DNA of 64,000 bases from assembly GCF_001544515.1 (NCBI RefSeq), contig NZ_FCOL02000002.1:1-64000 (forward strand), in the 5' to 3' direction. Position 1 is the first letter of the stretch. Each line of letters begins with the position of its first letter. Positions 47,759 through 57,061 of this stretch are shown here, in pieces. The stretch is from Caballeronia terrestris (GTDB lineage Bacteria; Pseudomonadota; Gammaproteobacteria; Burkholderiales; Burkholderiaceae). The translations under genes were made by a program, and so were the position numbers. Below the pieces are notes generated by a model that had not been told where the DNA came from, did no database searches, and saw only the letters and a program-made list of their open reading frames with translations.

Positions 47759-48534
47759 GATTTCTCCTTTTGCTTCGCTTATGACTTCGCACAGTTGCTA
47801 CTTCGGATGGGACCGCATCTTTCTGGCGGCTTGCTACGACATCATGCGGAACACGAAGGCCGCGGACATGGCGCGGCCCGCGCGCATGCATGACGGCCGG
47901 CGAGCCGGCGGATGTGGCAACACGATGCAGCGAGAGGCTGGCGAATCAATCGAATGCTCGGCCGGTTGCGGGCGTGGCCCGGCGGCTCAAATTTGGGGTA
48001 CTGCGCGGCGGCTGCCGGACTGCTTGTCAGCCCGCCGCTTTCCGTCCTGACGCGCGCGACCTGCGCGCCGCGTACGCATCGACCCACATTGCGGGCCGGA
48101 CGAACGCGTGTGCAGGTGCACGGCGGCGAACGTCAATTTAATCCAGCACGCCCAGAAGCGCAAAGCTTTTAAGTGACGGCGACGCCCCCGCGCAACCCCC
48201 GCCATGACACGCGATTGTCACGCCGCCCTGCCTGGTAGCTGCCCGCTCCCGCCCGTCGCTGCGGTCCGGTGCCGATTCGATCTCATGTACCATCGTCGGA
48301 AAATGGCAGCCGGTGCCGCTCGACGACGCTTGCCGAGCGCCGGTTTGGCGTCGCTGTGCTGAAGCTCGACGGCGTTTTGCGTCGCAGCATCTTCGGCGGT
48401 GTTGCGCGCCGGAGAAGGAAGTTGCGATCCGAACGAGTCACTTGCTGCCGAATCGCTGACGGCGGGGAGGCGGCCTGCCGGGCGCCCGCCTGATCCCGCT
48501 TCTCGCTTCCCGCCTCCCGACCACCGACGACGAG
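47759..48534. other. Long intergenic region
   Basis: About 775 bases with no recognisable gene. Open frames here lack signal peptides, family motifs and ribosome binding sites. It should contain divergent promoters for the BON gene and the TAXI-type gene. Confidence 0.45.
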
Positions 48535-50031
48535 ATGACCCAGCCACCAGTGCCCAACCAAGGACCCGGGACCGGCCCCGACAAGGAACCCCGCGCCGGA
48601 CGCGATGCGCGCCTCAGGCCGCCGCGCATCGTCGCGCGCTTCGTCGCGATCTCGTGGCGCGACCTGGCCCTGACCTTCGTGCCGATCCTCCTCGTGAGCG
48701 CGGCCGCGATCTACCTGGCTGTGCGCCTGATCCAGCCCGCGCCGCCGAGCACGCTGACGATCGCCGCCGGCACAAAAGGCAGTTCGTTCTGGAACAGCGC
48801 GCAGAAATACAAGGCGATCCTCGCGCGCAACGGCGTCACGCTGAACGTGCTGGAGACGCAAGGCTCGCTCGACAACCTGCGCCGCCTGAGCGACGCAAAA
48901 TCGAAGGCGGACGTCGGCTTCGTGCAGGGCGGCATCAGCGGGCCGGGCACGACGCATGACAATCTGATGTCGCTCGGCAGCGTGTCGTACGTGCCGCTCG
49001 CGATCTTCTACCACGGCGCGCCGGTCACGCGCCTCTCCGAACTCGAGGGCAAGCGGCTCGCGATCAGCGCCGAAGGCAGCGGCACGCGCGCGCTCGCACT
49101 CGCGCTGCTGAAGGCGAACGGCATCGAGCCCGGCGGCGACACTGAGCTTTTGCCGCTCGGCGGCGACGAAGCGGCGGAAGCGCTCGTGAAAGGCGAGGTC
49201 GACGCGGTCTTCCTCACCGGCGATTCCGCCCAGCCGCCGACGATGGGCAAGCTTAACCGGACGCCCGGCGTGCGCTTTTTTGACTTCACGCAGGCCGACG
49301 CCTACTCACGGCGCTTTCCGTACCTGAACGTGATCGAACTGCCGATGGGCGCCTTCGATTTTGCGAAAAACCTGCCGCCGCGCCCGGTCCAAATGGTCGC
49401 GCCGACGGCCGAGCTGATCGCGCGCGACGGCCTGCACCCGGCGCTCTCCGACCTGCTGATCGAAGCCGCGCGCGAAGTGCACGGCCGCGCGAACCTGATG
49501 CAGCGCGCGAACGAGTTCCCGGCGCCGCTCGTCCACGAATTCCGCATCAGCGACGATGCCGAGCGTTATTACAAATCGGGTAAGAGCTTTCTGTACCGCA
49601 CGCTGCCGTTCTGGCTCGCGAGCCTGGCCGATCGCGTGATCGTGCTGCTGGTGCCGATCATCGTCGTGCTGATTCCGGGCTTGCGGCTCGTGCCGGGGCT
49701 GTATCGCTGGCGGGTGAAATCGCGCATCTACCGCTGGTATGGCGCGCTGATTGCAATCGAACGCGAAGCCATGAGCGATCCCGACCCGGCGCAGCGCGAG
49801 GCGCTAATCGACCGCGTCGATGCGATCGAAAACGCCGTCAACCGCATGAAAATGCCGCTCGCGTTCGCCGACCAGTTCTACGTGCTGCGCGAGCACATCG
49901 GCTTCGTGCGGCAGCGGCTGACGAACGCGCAGGCGGTAGCGCGCGAGGCGCATGCGGCGCCGGCATCGGCGAAGGAGGCTCGGCCAGCGCCGGATACGGA
50001 CGGCGTGACGTCGCGGGCAGACACCGCGTGA
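48535..50031 (+). CDS. TAXI-type TRAP solute-binding protein, membrane-anchored
   Basis: A 498-residue protein with an N-terminal transmembrane anchor (about 48-68), a periplasmic TAXI/NMT1-like binding domain (LTIAAGTKGSSFWNSAQKY, LETQGSLDNLRRL, ADVGFVQGGIS, KRLAISAEGSGTRALA), a second hydrophobic segment at about 359-385, and a cytoplasmic helical tail. Ordinary TAXI proteins are soluble and encoded with a TRAP permease; this one has no permease nearby and two membrane segments, so it may act as a sensor or use a remote permease. Proposed ligands would be small organic acids. Confidence 0.8.
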   Translation: MTQPPVPNQGPGTGPDKEPRAGRDARLRPPRIVARFVAISWRDLALTFVPILLVSAAAIYLAVRLIQPAPPSTLTIAAGTKGSSFWNSAQKYKAILARNGVTLNVLETQGSLDNLRRLSDAKSKADVGFVQGGISGPGTTHDNLMSLGSVSYVPLAIFYHGAPVTRLSELEGKRLAISAEGSGTRALALALLKANGIEPGGDTELLPLGGDEAAEALVKGEVDAVFLTGDSAQPPTMGKLNRTPGVRFFDFTQADAYSRRFPYLNVIELPMGAFDFAKNLPPRPVQMVAPTAELIARDGLHPALSDLLIEAAREVHGRANLMQRANEFPAPLVHEFRISDDAERYYKSGKSFLYRTLPFWLASLADRVIVLLVPIIVVLIPGLRLVPGLYRWRVKSRIYRWYGALIAIEREAMSDPDPAQREALIDRVDAIENAVNRMKMPLAFADQFYVLREHIGFVRQRLTNAQAVAREAHAAPASAKEARPAPDTDGVTSRADTA

Positions 50032-50102
50032 CGCAACACTTAATATAGAAACGAGCAGATCGAATAACAGCGCGCTAGCCTTAAGCGTCAGGGAGAACAA
50101 AC

Positions 50103-50762
50103 ATGAGCGCCACGCGTTCCGCCGGTCCCGGCCAGTCGTATTTTTTCTTCGATTTCATTTCGCCGTTTTCCTACCTGCTGCTCGAACAGCACGAAAAATG
50201 GCCGGCGATCCCGTTCGAATTCACGCCCGTCGAACTGTACAAGCTGCTCGACCGCTGGGGCCAGCCGCACGCCGCGACCATTCCGTCGAAGCGCGTCTTC
50301 ACCTATCGGCACGCGCTTTTTCGCGCCGAGCAGTTGGGCATTCCGTTCAAGATGCCGCCGTCGCATCCGTTCGATCCGGGCAAGGCGCTACGTCTAGCGG
50401 TCGCGGCCGGGAGCGACATCACGACCGTGCGCGATATTTTTCGCTTCATCTGGCGCGACGGCCGCGATCCGTCGACGCCTGAGGGTTTTCGCGACCTGTG
50501 CGAGCGCATTGGCGCGGCGGATGGCGCGCGGCTGATCGAGCAGGAGGAAACGAAGGCGAAGCTGCGCGCGAATAACGATCTCGCCGTGTCGCTCGGCGTG
50601 TTCGGCGTGCCGACCTTCGTCGTCAACGACCAGATCTTCTGGGGCGAAGATACCCTGCCGATGGTGCTCTACGTCGCGCGCTCGCCGCACTGGCTCGACG
50701 GCACGGAAGTGAAGCGCATCAGCAGCCTGCCCATGGCGCCGTCGGACGCGGATTTTAGTTAG
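50103..50762 (+). CDS. 2-hydroxychromene-2-carboxylate isomerase family protein
   Basis: A 219-residue kappa-class GST / DsbA-like protein. The N-terminal FFFDFISPFSYLLLEQ carries the conserved catalytic-type Ser. The C-terminal FGVPTFVVNDQIFWGEDTLPMV matches the family. Members isomerise 2-hydroxychromene-2-carboxylate in naphthalene degradation, but many have unknown substrates; no ring-degradation genes are near. A GGGAGAA site precedes the ATG. It follows the TAXI-type gene by 71 bases. Confidence 0.87.
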   Translation: MSATRSAGPGQSYFFFDFISPFSYLLLEQHEKWPAIPFEFTPVELYKLLDRWGQPHAATIPSKRVFTYRHALFRAEQLGIPFKMPPSHPFDPGKALRLAVAAGSDITTVRDIFRFIWRDGRDPSTPEGFRDLCERIGAADGARLIEQEETKAKLRANNDLAVSLGVFGVPTFVVNDQIFWGEDTLPMVLYVARSPHWLDGTEVKRISSLPMAPSDADFS

Positions 50763-51069
50763 TCGCTGGCGCCTGAGGTGGGTTTGTTGAACGCCGATTG
50801 ATCTGCTTAGGCTTCTATGGAACTTGCTTTCTTTTTAGTCTATTAGCCCCTTCCCCTGTCCGGGGCAGAGCCAATAATCCGATATAAAAGCAAGTTTCAT
50901 GGGAGCACATGCGCATCAAACCGTGTAAACAACAACCCCACCCCAAGCGCCAGCGAATACCCCGTCCGCCTATGCCATGCATAGCGCGCACGCTATGGCT
51001 TTGCGGGCCGGATCGGCATAACTTCACATATCCCCGCCTCCGTCCGCCCCTGCATCGAATCCGCCGTTC
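50763..51069. other. Intergenic region with long-range inverted repeat
   Basis: No gene. The main feature is an 84-base element (50817-50900) described as a repeat. The remainder should include the LysR gene promoter. Confidence 0.45.
50817..50900. repeat. Inverted-repeat element, 14-bp arms
   Basis: Arms at 50817-50830 and 50887-50900 match as reverse complements at 13 of 14 positions. Inside lies a small hairpin (50846-50850 with 50862-50866). The block is AT-richer than its surroundings. It may be a transcript-end structure of the isomerase gene or a small repeat element. Confidence 0.45.
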
Positions 51070-52017
51070 ATGAACGAAATCGCCGACTCCCTCGACATCT
51101 GGCTAATCCGCGTCTTGCGCACCTTGCTGCTCGAACGCAGCGTGACGCAAACCGCGCAGCGCCTCAACCAGACGCAGCCGGCGATCAGCACCGCGCTGAG
51201 GCGCCTGCGCGAAATCCTGAACGATCCGATCCTCGTGCGCGGCAAACAGGGCATGGTGCCGACGGAATACGGCGAATCGCTGCTCGCGCCCGCGCAGCGC
51301 GCCTTGCGCGAGGTAGAATTCGTCGCGACGCCGCACGGCGATTTCGATGCCGCCAGTTCGCGCCGCACGTTCCGTCTTTCCGCGCCCGATTACCTGAACG
51401 ATTTCTTCATGCCGACGCTCATCGGCGCGTTTCGCGAGGCGGCGCCGCACGCGCGGCTGGAAATCGAGTCGCTCAATCCAATGCGCGATCACGAACGCGC
51501 GCTCGACGAAGGCGAAATCGATCTGGTCGTCGCGAACTGGACGAAGCCGGAAGCGCGTTTCGCGCGCCAGGATCTTTTCACCGACGTATTCGTCTGCCTG
51601 ATGCGCGCCGATCACCCGCTCGCCCGCGAGCCGCTGACGGTCGAGCGCTACGCAATGGCCGCGCATCTCGCGCCGACGCCCTACAGCGGCGCGAAACGCC
51701 ATCCGATCGATATCGGGCTGGAGCGCGCGGGCGTACATCGGCGCGTCGTCGCGACGATTCCCTACTTCGGGCTCGTGCCGCAGGTGCTGATGCAATCGGA
51801 CCTGATTTTCACGGCCCCGCGCCGCTTCGCGCAGCACTATGCCGAGATCCTGCCGCTCGCCGTGCTGGAATCGCCCGTGCCGTTTCCGCGCATCAAGTGC
51901 TACCAGCTTTCGCTGCCGCAGCCCGACCAGCCGACTGATGTCGCGTGGCTGCGCGGCCTGTTGGCGGAGGTATCGGAGAAGATGACGGGGAAAAAAGCCG
52001 GCGCCGTGGCGGGCTAG
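51070..52017 (+). CDS. LysR family transcriptional regulator
   Basis: A 315-residue LTTR. The winged helix-turn-helix occupies about residues 8-66 (RTLLLERSVTQTAQRLNQTQPAISTALRRLREILNDPIL), followed by the periplasmic-binding-like effector domain. The NQTQPAISTALRRLR helix is typical of the NodD/NahR/LinR subgroup. No divergent target gene is adjacent; its left neighbour is the isomerase gene, so it may control that gene or a distant one. The ligand is unknown. Confidence 0.9.
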   Translation: MNEIADSLDIWLIRVLRTLLLERSVTQTAQRLNQTQPAISTALRRLREILNDPILVRGKQGMVPTEYGESLLAPAQRALREVEFVATPHGDFDAASSRRTFRLSAPDYLNDFFMPTLIGAFREAAPHARLEIESLNPMRDHERALDEGEIDLVVANWTKPEARFARQDLFTDVFVCLMRADHPLAREPLTVERYAMAAHLAPTPYSGAKRHPIDIGLERAGVHRRVVATIPYFGLVPQVLMQSDLIFTAPRRFAQHYAEILPLAVLESPVPFPRIKCYQLSLPQPDQPTDVAWLRGLLAEVSEKMTGKKAGAVAG

Positions 52018-52018
52018 G

Positions 52019-52312
52019 CTAGGCGGCGACCAGTTCGATATGAACGCGCCGGCCGAGCGCGGTGGCGATATTGACCAGCGCGTCGAGCGAAAAACGCGCG
52101 ACGCGGCCTTGCAGCAAGTCGGTGATGCGCGGCTGCGTGACGCCGCAGCGGCGGGCCGCTTCGGCCTGCGTCCATCCGCTGCCCGCGACGATCTCCGCGA
52201 GTTGCCGGATCAGGAAGGCGCGCGCCTGCAGGTTGGCCGCCTCTTCGGGCGTGTCGCCGAGCGCGGCGCAGACGGTGGCAAAGGTATCCGGTTCGGTTCG
52301 GGCTTTCGTCAT
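52019..52312 (-). CDS. XRE-family helix-turn-helix regulator (orphan antitoxin type)
   Basis: A 97-residue protein with an N-terminal helical segment and an HTH (GWTQAEAARRCGVTQPRITDLLQGR, about residues 45-70) followed by FSLDALVNIATALGRRVHIE. This is the HTH_37-type organisation of HigA/MqsA-like antitoxins encoded after a RelE-like toxin. No toxin gene is beside it: the flanking space is only 1 base to the LysR gene and 61 bases to xdhC. It is therefore an orphan regulator or a relic of a toxin-antitoxin pair. Confidence 0.85.
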   Translation of the reverse strand: MTKARTEPDTFATVCAALGDTPEEAANLQARAFLIRQLAEIVAGSGWTQAEAARRCGVTQPRITDLLQGRVARFSLDALVNIATALGRRVHIELVAA

Positions 52313-52373
52313 GTGAACGTTAGGAATCCAGGTGGGTGTGGATTCTAAGCCAAGTCGGAAGCCGCCAGCCCCT

Positions 52374-52859
52374 TTATGCCGTTACGCGCGCCGCCGCCTC
52401 CACCGTGCATTGCACGCGCAGCAACTGCGCCGTGACCGCAAGCGCAATCGACGGCGGCGCCTTGTCGACGATGCCTTCCACGCCGATCGGGCATGTCATC
52501 TCGGTGAGTCTTTCCTCGGCGACGCCGCGATCCATCAGACGGCGCTCGAACTTCACGCGCTTCGTCTTCGAGCCGATCATGCCGAAATACGTGAAGTCGT
52601 TGCGCCGCATGATGCGCTGCGCAAGCGAAAAATCGAGCGAATGGTCATGCGTCATCACGAGGAAATACGCGCCCGGCGGCGCTTCGTCGACGATCGCGTC
52701 GGGCAGGTCGGTCGGCTCGATCTGCACGTTCGCGGGCACTTCGTCGGGGAACAATTCGTCGCGCGCATCGACCCATTGCACGACGCAGGGCAACGTGCCG
52801 AGCACCTTCACGAGCGCGTGGCCCACGTGTCCCGCGCCGAACAGCACGACGTGCATCAT
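52374..52859 (-). CDS. xdhC: XdhC, C-terminal Rossmann domain only
   Basis: From ATG 52859 the protein is 161 residues: VVLFGAGHVGHALVKVL, WVDARDELFP, VMTHDHSLDFSLAQ and FGMIGSKTKR, the NAD-binding XdhC_C domain of the xanthine dehydrogenase accessory protein. The start overlaps the xdhB stop by ATGA. Usual XdhC proteins have about 150 more N-terminal residues (the XdhC/CoxI domain) that help deliver the sulfurated molybdenum cofactor, and these are absent. It may be a truncated but expressed gene, or a partner may supply the missing half from elsewhere. Confidence 0.8.
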   Translation of the reverse strand: MMHVVLFGAGHVGHALVKVLGTLPCVVQWVDARDELFPDEVPANVQIEPTDLPDAIVDEAPPGAYFLVMTHDHSLDFSLAQRIMRRNDFTYFGMIGSKTKRVKFERRLMDRGVAEERLTEMTCPIGVEGIVDKAPPSIALAVTAQLLRVQCTVEAAARVTA

Positions 52860-55219
52860 GACCGTGCGCTCCTCACCGCGTTGACCGCCCTCAGGATTTC
52901 CTCGGCGGTGGCCGGCGCGTTCAGCGGCGGATTCACCTTGTAATCGCCGACAGCCGCGACCGCATCGCGGATCGCGAAGAACACCGAGAACGGCAACAGC
53001 AGCGGCGGCTCGCCGACGGCCTTCGACTTGTGGATGCTGTCCTCGACGTTGCGATTCTTGAACAGGTTCACGCGGAAGTCGGCGGGCGTGTCGTTGACGG
53101 TCGGAATCTTGTAGGTCGAGGGAGCATGCGTCATCAGCTTGCCGCCCGCGTTCCACCACAGTTCCTCGGTCGTGAGCCAGCCCATGCCCTGCACGAACGC
53201 GCCTTCCACCTGGCCCTTGTCGAGCGCGGGATTGAGCGAGTCACCGACGTCGTGCAACGCGTCCGCGCGCAGCACGCGCATCTCGCCGGTGAGCGTATCG
53301 ATCACGACTTCCGATACCGCCGCGCCGTACGAGTAGTAATAGAACGGCCGCCCCTGCAGCGTCGCCTGATCCCAGTAGAGCTTGGGCGTCGCGTAGAAGC
53401 CGTCGGACCAGAGCTGCACGCGCGCCAGATACGCCTTCGCGACGACTTCGCCGAACGGAATCGCATCGTCGCCGACGATCACGCGGTCGCTCGAGAAACG
53501 CACTTGCGCCGCCGTCACCTCGCCCGCGCCGAACTTCTCGGCGGCGAATTTAGCGAGCCGTTCGCGCAACTGGCGGGCGGCGTCCTGCGCGGCCTTGCCG
53601 TTGAGGTCGGTTCCCGTCGATGCCGCCGTTGCCGACGTGTTCGCGACCTTGCTCGTATCGGTCGCCGTCACGCGCACGCGCTCGAAGTTGATGCCGAGTT
53701 CATGCGCGACCACCTGCGCGACCTTCGTGTTCAGACCCTGCCCCATTTCGGTGCCGCCGTGGTTCGCGAGGATCGAGCCGTCGGTGTAGATGTGGACGAG
53801 CGCGCCCGCCTGGTTGAAGTGCTGCACGTTGAACGCGATGCCGAACTTGACCGGCGTGAGCGCGAGGCCCTTTTTGAGGATCTCGTTCTTCGAGTTGAAT
53901 TCGCGCACGGCCTCGCGGCGGCGGCGGTATTCGCTCGTCTCGGCGAGTTCAGCGAGCAGTTCAGGCAGGACGTTGTCCTCGACCGTCTGGCCGTACGGCG
54001 TGCGGTTGTTCTCCGTCTTGCCGTAGAGATTATTGAGACGCACGTCGAGCGAATCCATGCCGAGCGAGCGCGCGACGTTATCGACGATATATTCGATGCC
54101 GAACGCGCCCTGCGGCCCGCCGAAGCCGCGAAACGCGGTATTCGACTGCGTGTTGGTCTTCCCGCAATAGCCTTCGATATGCACGTCGGGCAGCCAGTAC
54201 GCGTTGTCGAAGTGGCAGACGGCGCGCGTCATCACGGGGCCCGACAAGTCGGCGGAAAAGCCGCAGCGCGAAGTCATGTCGACCGAGACGCCTTCGATCA
54301 CGCCGTCGTCCCGATAGCCGACTTCGTATGCGAAGTGGAAATCGTGGCGCTTGCCGGTGATCATCATGTCGTCGTCGCGGTCGGGGCGCAGCTTGACCGG
54401 GCACAGGAGCTTCCACGCGGCGAGCGCGGCGCAGCACGCGAAGATGCCCGACTGCGATTCCTTCCCGCCGAAGCCGCCGCCCACCCGGCGGCACTCGACC
54501 AGCACGTTATGCGACGCCACGTTCAACACGTGCGCGACGAGATGCTGCATTTCGGTCGGATGCTGCGTCGAGCAGTAGACGTGCATGCCGTCGTCGTCCT
54601 TAGGCACGGCGTAGGCGATCTGGCCTTCGAGATAGAACTGCTCCTGGCCGCCGAGCAGCATTTCGCCGCGCTCGTGGTGCGCGGCGTGCGCCATCTTGCC
54701 GGCGGCGTCGCCGCGCGAGAGCTTGAGCGGCTTCAGCACATACGATTCCGCTTTGCGCGCGTCCTGCGCGGTCAGCACGGCGGGCAGGTCCTCGAATTCG
54801 ATCTGCGCACGACGAGCGGCGAGCCTGGCGGCATCGGGCGAGGTAGCGACGACGATGAACATCGGCTGCCCGACGAACTGCACGATGCCGTCGGCGAGCA
54901 CCGGATCGTCGTGGATGACCGGGCCGCAGTCGTTGACGCCGGGAATGTCCTCGGCGGTGAAGACGGCGACCACGCCCGGCGTCGCGCGCACGGCGTCGAA
55001 CTGCATCGACACGATCTTCGCGTGCGCTTTCGTGCTCAAGCCGAGCGCGGCGTGCAGCGTGCCCGCGACGACTGGGATGTCGTCGGTGTAGCTGGCGCGG
55101 CCGCTGACGTGCAAATGCGCCGATTCATGCGCGCGCGATACGTGGACCTGCTTGAACGCGTCGATTTCGGTGGCGAGCGACTGCGCGTCGGTGATGAAGG
55201 CTTCGGCTTGCTGGTTCAT
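52856..55219 (-). CDS. xdhB: Xanthine dehydrogenase molybdenum-binding subunit
   Basis: A 787-residue large subunit carrying the molybdopterin site where hypoxanthine and xanthine are hydroxylated. It opens with HESAHLHVSGRASYTDD, has GGGFGGKES, the EMGQGLNTKVAQVVAHELG segment and GEPPLLLPFSVFFAIRDAV near the end, which holds the active-site Glu. It works as an (AB)2 complex with XdhA. It lies 15 bases after xdhA and overlaps xdhC. Confidence 0.95.
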   Translation of the reverse strand: MNQQAEAFITDAQSLATEIDAFKQVHVSRAHESAHLHVSGRASYTDDIPVVAGTLHAALGLSTKAHAKIVSMQFDAVRATPGVVAVFTAEDIPGVNDCGPVIHDDPVLADGIVQFVGQPMFIVVATSPDAARLAARRAQIEFEDLPAVLTAQDARKAESYVLKPLKLSRGDAAGKMAHAAHHERGEMLLGGQEQFYLEGQIAYAVPKDDDGMHVYCSTQHPTEMQHLVAHVLNVASHNVLVECRRVGGGFGGKESQSGIFACCAALAAWKLLCPVKLRPDRDDDMMITGKRHDFHFAYEVGYRDDGVIEGVSVDMTSRCGFSADLSGPVMTRAVCHFDNAYWLPDVHIEGYCGKTNTQSNTAFRGFGGPQGAFGIEYIVDNVARSLGMDSLDVRLNNLYGKTENNRTPYGQTVEDNVLPELLAELAETSEYRRRREAVREFNSKNEILKKGLALTPVKFGIAFNVQHFNQAGALVHIYTDGSILANHGGTEMGQGLNTKVAQVVAHELGINFERVRVTATDTSKVANTSATAASTGTDLNGKAAQDAARQLRERLAKFAAEKFGAGEVTAAQVRFSSDRVIVGDDAIPFGEVVAKAYLARVQLWSDGFYATPKLYWDQATLQGRPFYYYSYGAAVSEVVIDTLTGEMRVLRADALHDVGDSLNPALDKGQVEGAFVQGMGWLTTEELWWNAGGKLMTHAPSTYKIPTVNDTPADFRVNLFKNRNVEDSIHKSKAVGEPPLLLPFSVFFAIRDAVAAVGDYKVNPPLNAPATAEEILRAVNAVRSARS

Positions 55220-55234
55220 GTTGTTGGTCTCCTC

Positions 55235-56758
55235 TTACTGCACTTCGACAAGCTGAATGGCGCGGACATCGAGCGCGTGCTTCGGCAGCGGGTCATGCGG
55301 ACGTGTCTCCAGCCAGAAGCGATACATCAGGCTCTTCGCGGTGTCGAGGCGGTAGTTGCTGCTCGCGCGCATGTCGGTGAGCGGCGCGTAGTCCTTGCCC
55401 AGCGCGAGCATCGCGGCCTGGGCCGTGGCTTCGTGCCACAGTGCGTCGTCGAGCACGGCTTCGGCGTGCGCGGCGCGCTTGGGCGTCGCGGCCATCCCGC
55501 CGAACGCGATGCGCGGCTCGCGGATCATGTCGCCGTCCGCGATGAACGAAAACGCGGCGCAGACAGCGGAAATGTCGGAATCGAAGCGCTTCGAGAGTTT
55601 GTAGGTGCGAAATTGCAGCTTCGCACGGGCGCCGGTGCGCGTCGGCACCTTCAGGCCCTCGACGAATTCGTGCTCGGCCATGTCTTTCTTCTGATACGCG
55701 AGGTAGAGGTCTTCGAGCGGCATTTCGCGCTCGCCGTCCGCGCCATGCAACACGACGCGCGCGCCCAGTGCGATCAGGCCGGGCATCGAATCGCCGATCG
55801 GCGAGCCGTTCGCGACGTTTCCGCCGATCGTGCCTGCGTTGCGGATCGGCAACGATGCAAAGCGCTGCCACATCTCGGTCAGCTCCGGATACTGCTTCGC
55901 GAGCTCCGCATACGCGCGCTCGACCGTGACGCCCGCACCTATCTCGATCCATTCGTCCGACGTTTCGCAACGCTGCAACTCGGCGATCTGGCCTACGTAG
56001 ACGATGTCGCCCAGATCGCGCATCTGCTTCGTCACCCAGAGGCCCACGTCGGTGCTGCCCGCGAGGATGCGCGTTGTCGGCCGCTCGGCCTTCAGTTGCG
56101 CGAGCGCTTCGACCGTGCGCGGCGCATCGAAGCGATGGCCGGCGTGTTCGTAGTGGAAGGTGTCGTCGCGTTTGAGCGAGGCGAGCGTGCGCGCCAGGGC
56201 TTCGACATCGACCGGCGCCTTCGGGCCGGGTGTCGTGAACATCTGCTCGGCGGCATCGACGATCGGCTTGTAGCCGGTGCAGCGGCACAGGTTGCCGGTC
56301 AGCGCGTTGCTGATTTCCTCGCGCGACGGAGCCGTTTTGTGCGCGCATTGTTTTGCGTTCGTCGCATGGCCGTGCTTTTCATACAGCGACCACATCGACA
56401 TCACGAAGCCCGGTGTGCAGAAGCCGCACTGCGATCCATGGCACTCGACGAGCGCCTGTTGCACCGGATGCAACGATCCGTCGGGTTGACGCAAATCCTC
56501 GACGGTAAAAAGCGCCTTCCCGTCGAGCGTCGGCAGGAACTGGATACACGCGTTCACCGCCTTGAACGCGACGCCGCCCGCCGCATCCGACTCGCCGATC
56601 ACGACCGTACACGCGCCGCAGTCGCCTTCCGCGCAGCCTTCCTTCGTGCCGGTGCAGCGCACGTCCTCGCGCAGATACTGCAGGACGGTGCGGGTCGTGG
56701 ACGCGTTGCTTACTTCGCGGATCACGTTGCGGTGGTAGAAGCGGATCGGCTGGCTCAT
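55235..56758 (-). CDS. xdhA: Xanthine dehydrogenase iron-sulfur/FAD subunit
   Basis: A 507-residue subunit passing electrons from the Mo centre to NAD. The first 2Fe-2S site uses Cys42, Cys47, Cys50 and Cys71, the second Cys111, Cys114, Cys158 and Cys160 (CGFCTPG and CRCTGY). The FAD domain follows from about residue 200 (ILAGSTDVGLWV, ASLPIRNAGTIGGNVANGSPIGD). It heads the xdhABC operon used for purine catabolism. Confidence 0.95.
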   Translation of the reverse strand: MSQPIRFYHRNVIREVSNASTTRTVLQYLREDVRCTGTKEGCAEGDCGACTVVIGESDAAGGVAFKAVNACIQFLPTLDGKALFTVEDLRQPDGSLHPVQQALVECHGSQCGFCTPGFVMSMWSLYEKHGHATNAKQCAHKTAPSREEISNALTGNLCRCTGYKPIVDAAEQMFTTPGPKAPVDVEALARTLASLKRDDTFHYEHAGHRFDAPRTVEALAQLKAERPTTRILAGSTDVGLWVTKQMRDLGDIVYVGQIAELQRCETSDEWIEIGAGVTVERAYAELAKQYPELTEMWQRFASLPIRNAGTIGGNVANGSPIGDSMPGLIALGARVVLHGADGEREMPLEDLYLAYQKKDMAEHEFVEGLKVPTRTGARAKLQFRTYKLSKRFDSDISAVCAAFSFIADGDMIREPRIAFGGMAATPKRAAHAEAVLDDALWHEATAQAAMLALGKDYAPLTDMRASSNYRLDTAKSLMYRFWLETRPHDPLPKHALDVRAIQLVEVQ

Positions 56759-57061
56759 ATCGTGTCTCTCGCGGGGGCGTTATTGACTGAATCTGGCTGG
56801 TTGCGCAGGGCTTGTGCAGCCTGTGGCGATGGTCCGAAAACTATCATCGACAAAAACCACAACCCATAGGCGGCACAGGATGAACGACATACTCCTGTCC
56901 CAATATGCCCGCAAATCCTTGTGCATCAAGCGTTTGCGACCGGTCTCCAATACGCGCAAACACCTGTTTTGGTCTATCTGGTTACAAAATCCGACGGACG
57001 CTGCACCGCAACATATGGGAGAATCATGACTCCCGGCCGAATTCAACCCCGCAGTTACCCT

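Noticed and set aside
52324..52345. 7-bp hairpin between the XRE gene and xdhC as a terminator
   Set aside because: It lacks a T run on either strand and the stem is short.
53030..56869. Plus-strand open frame of 1279 codons across xdhAB
   Set aside because: It is the antisense of two genes with clear cofactor motifs and is open only because of high GC.
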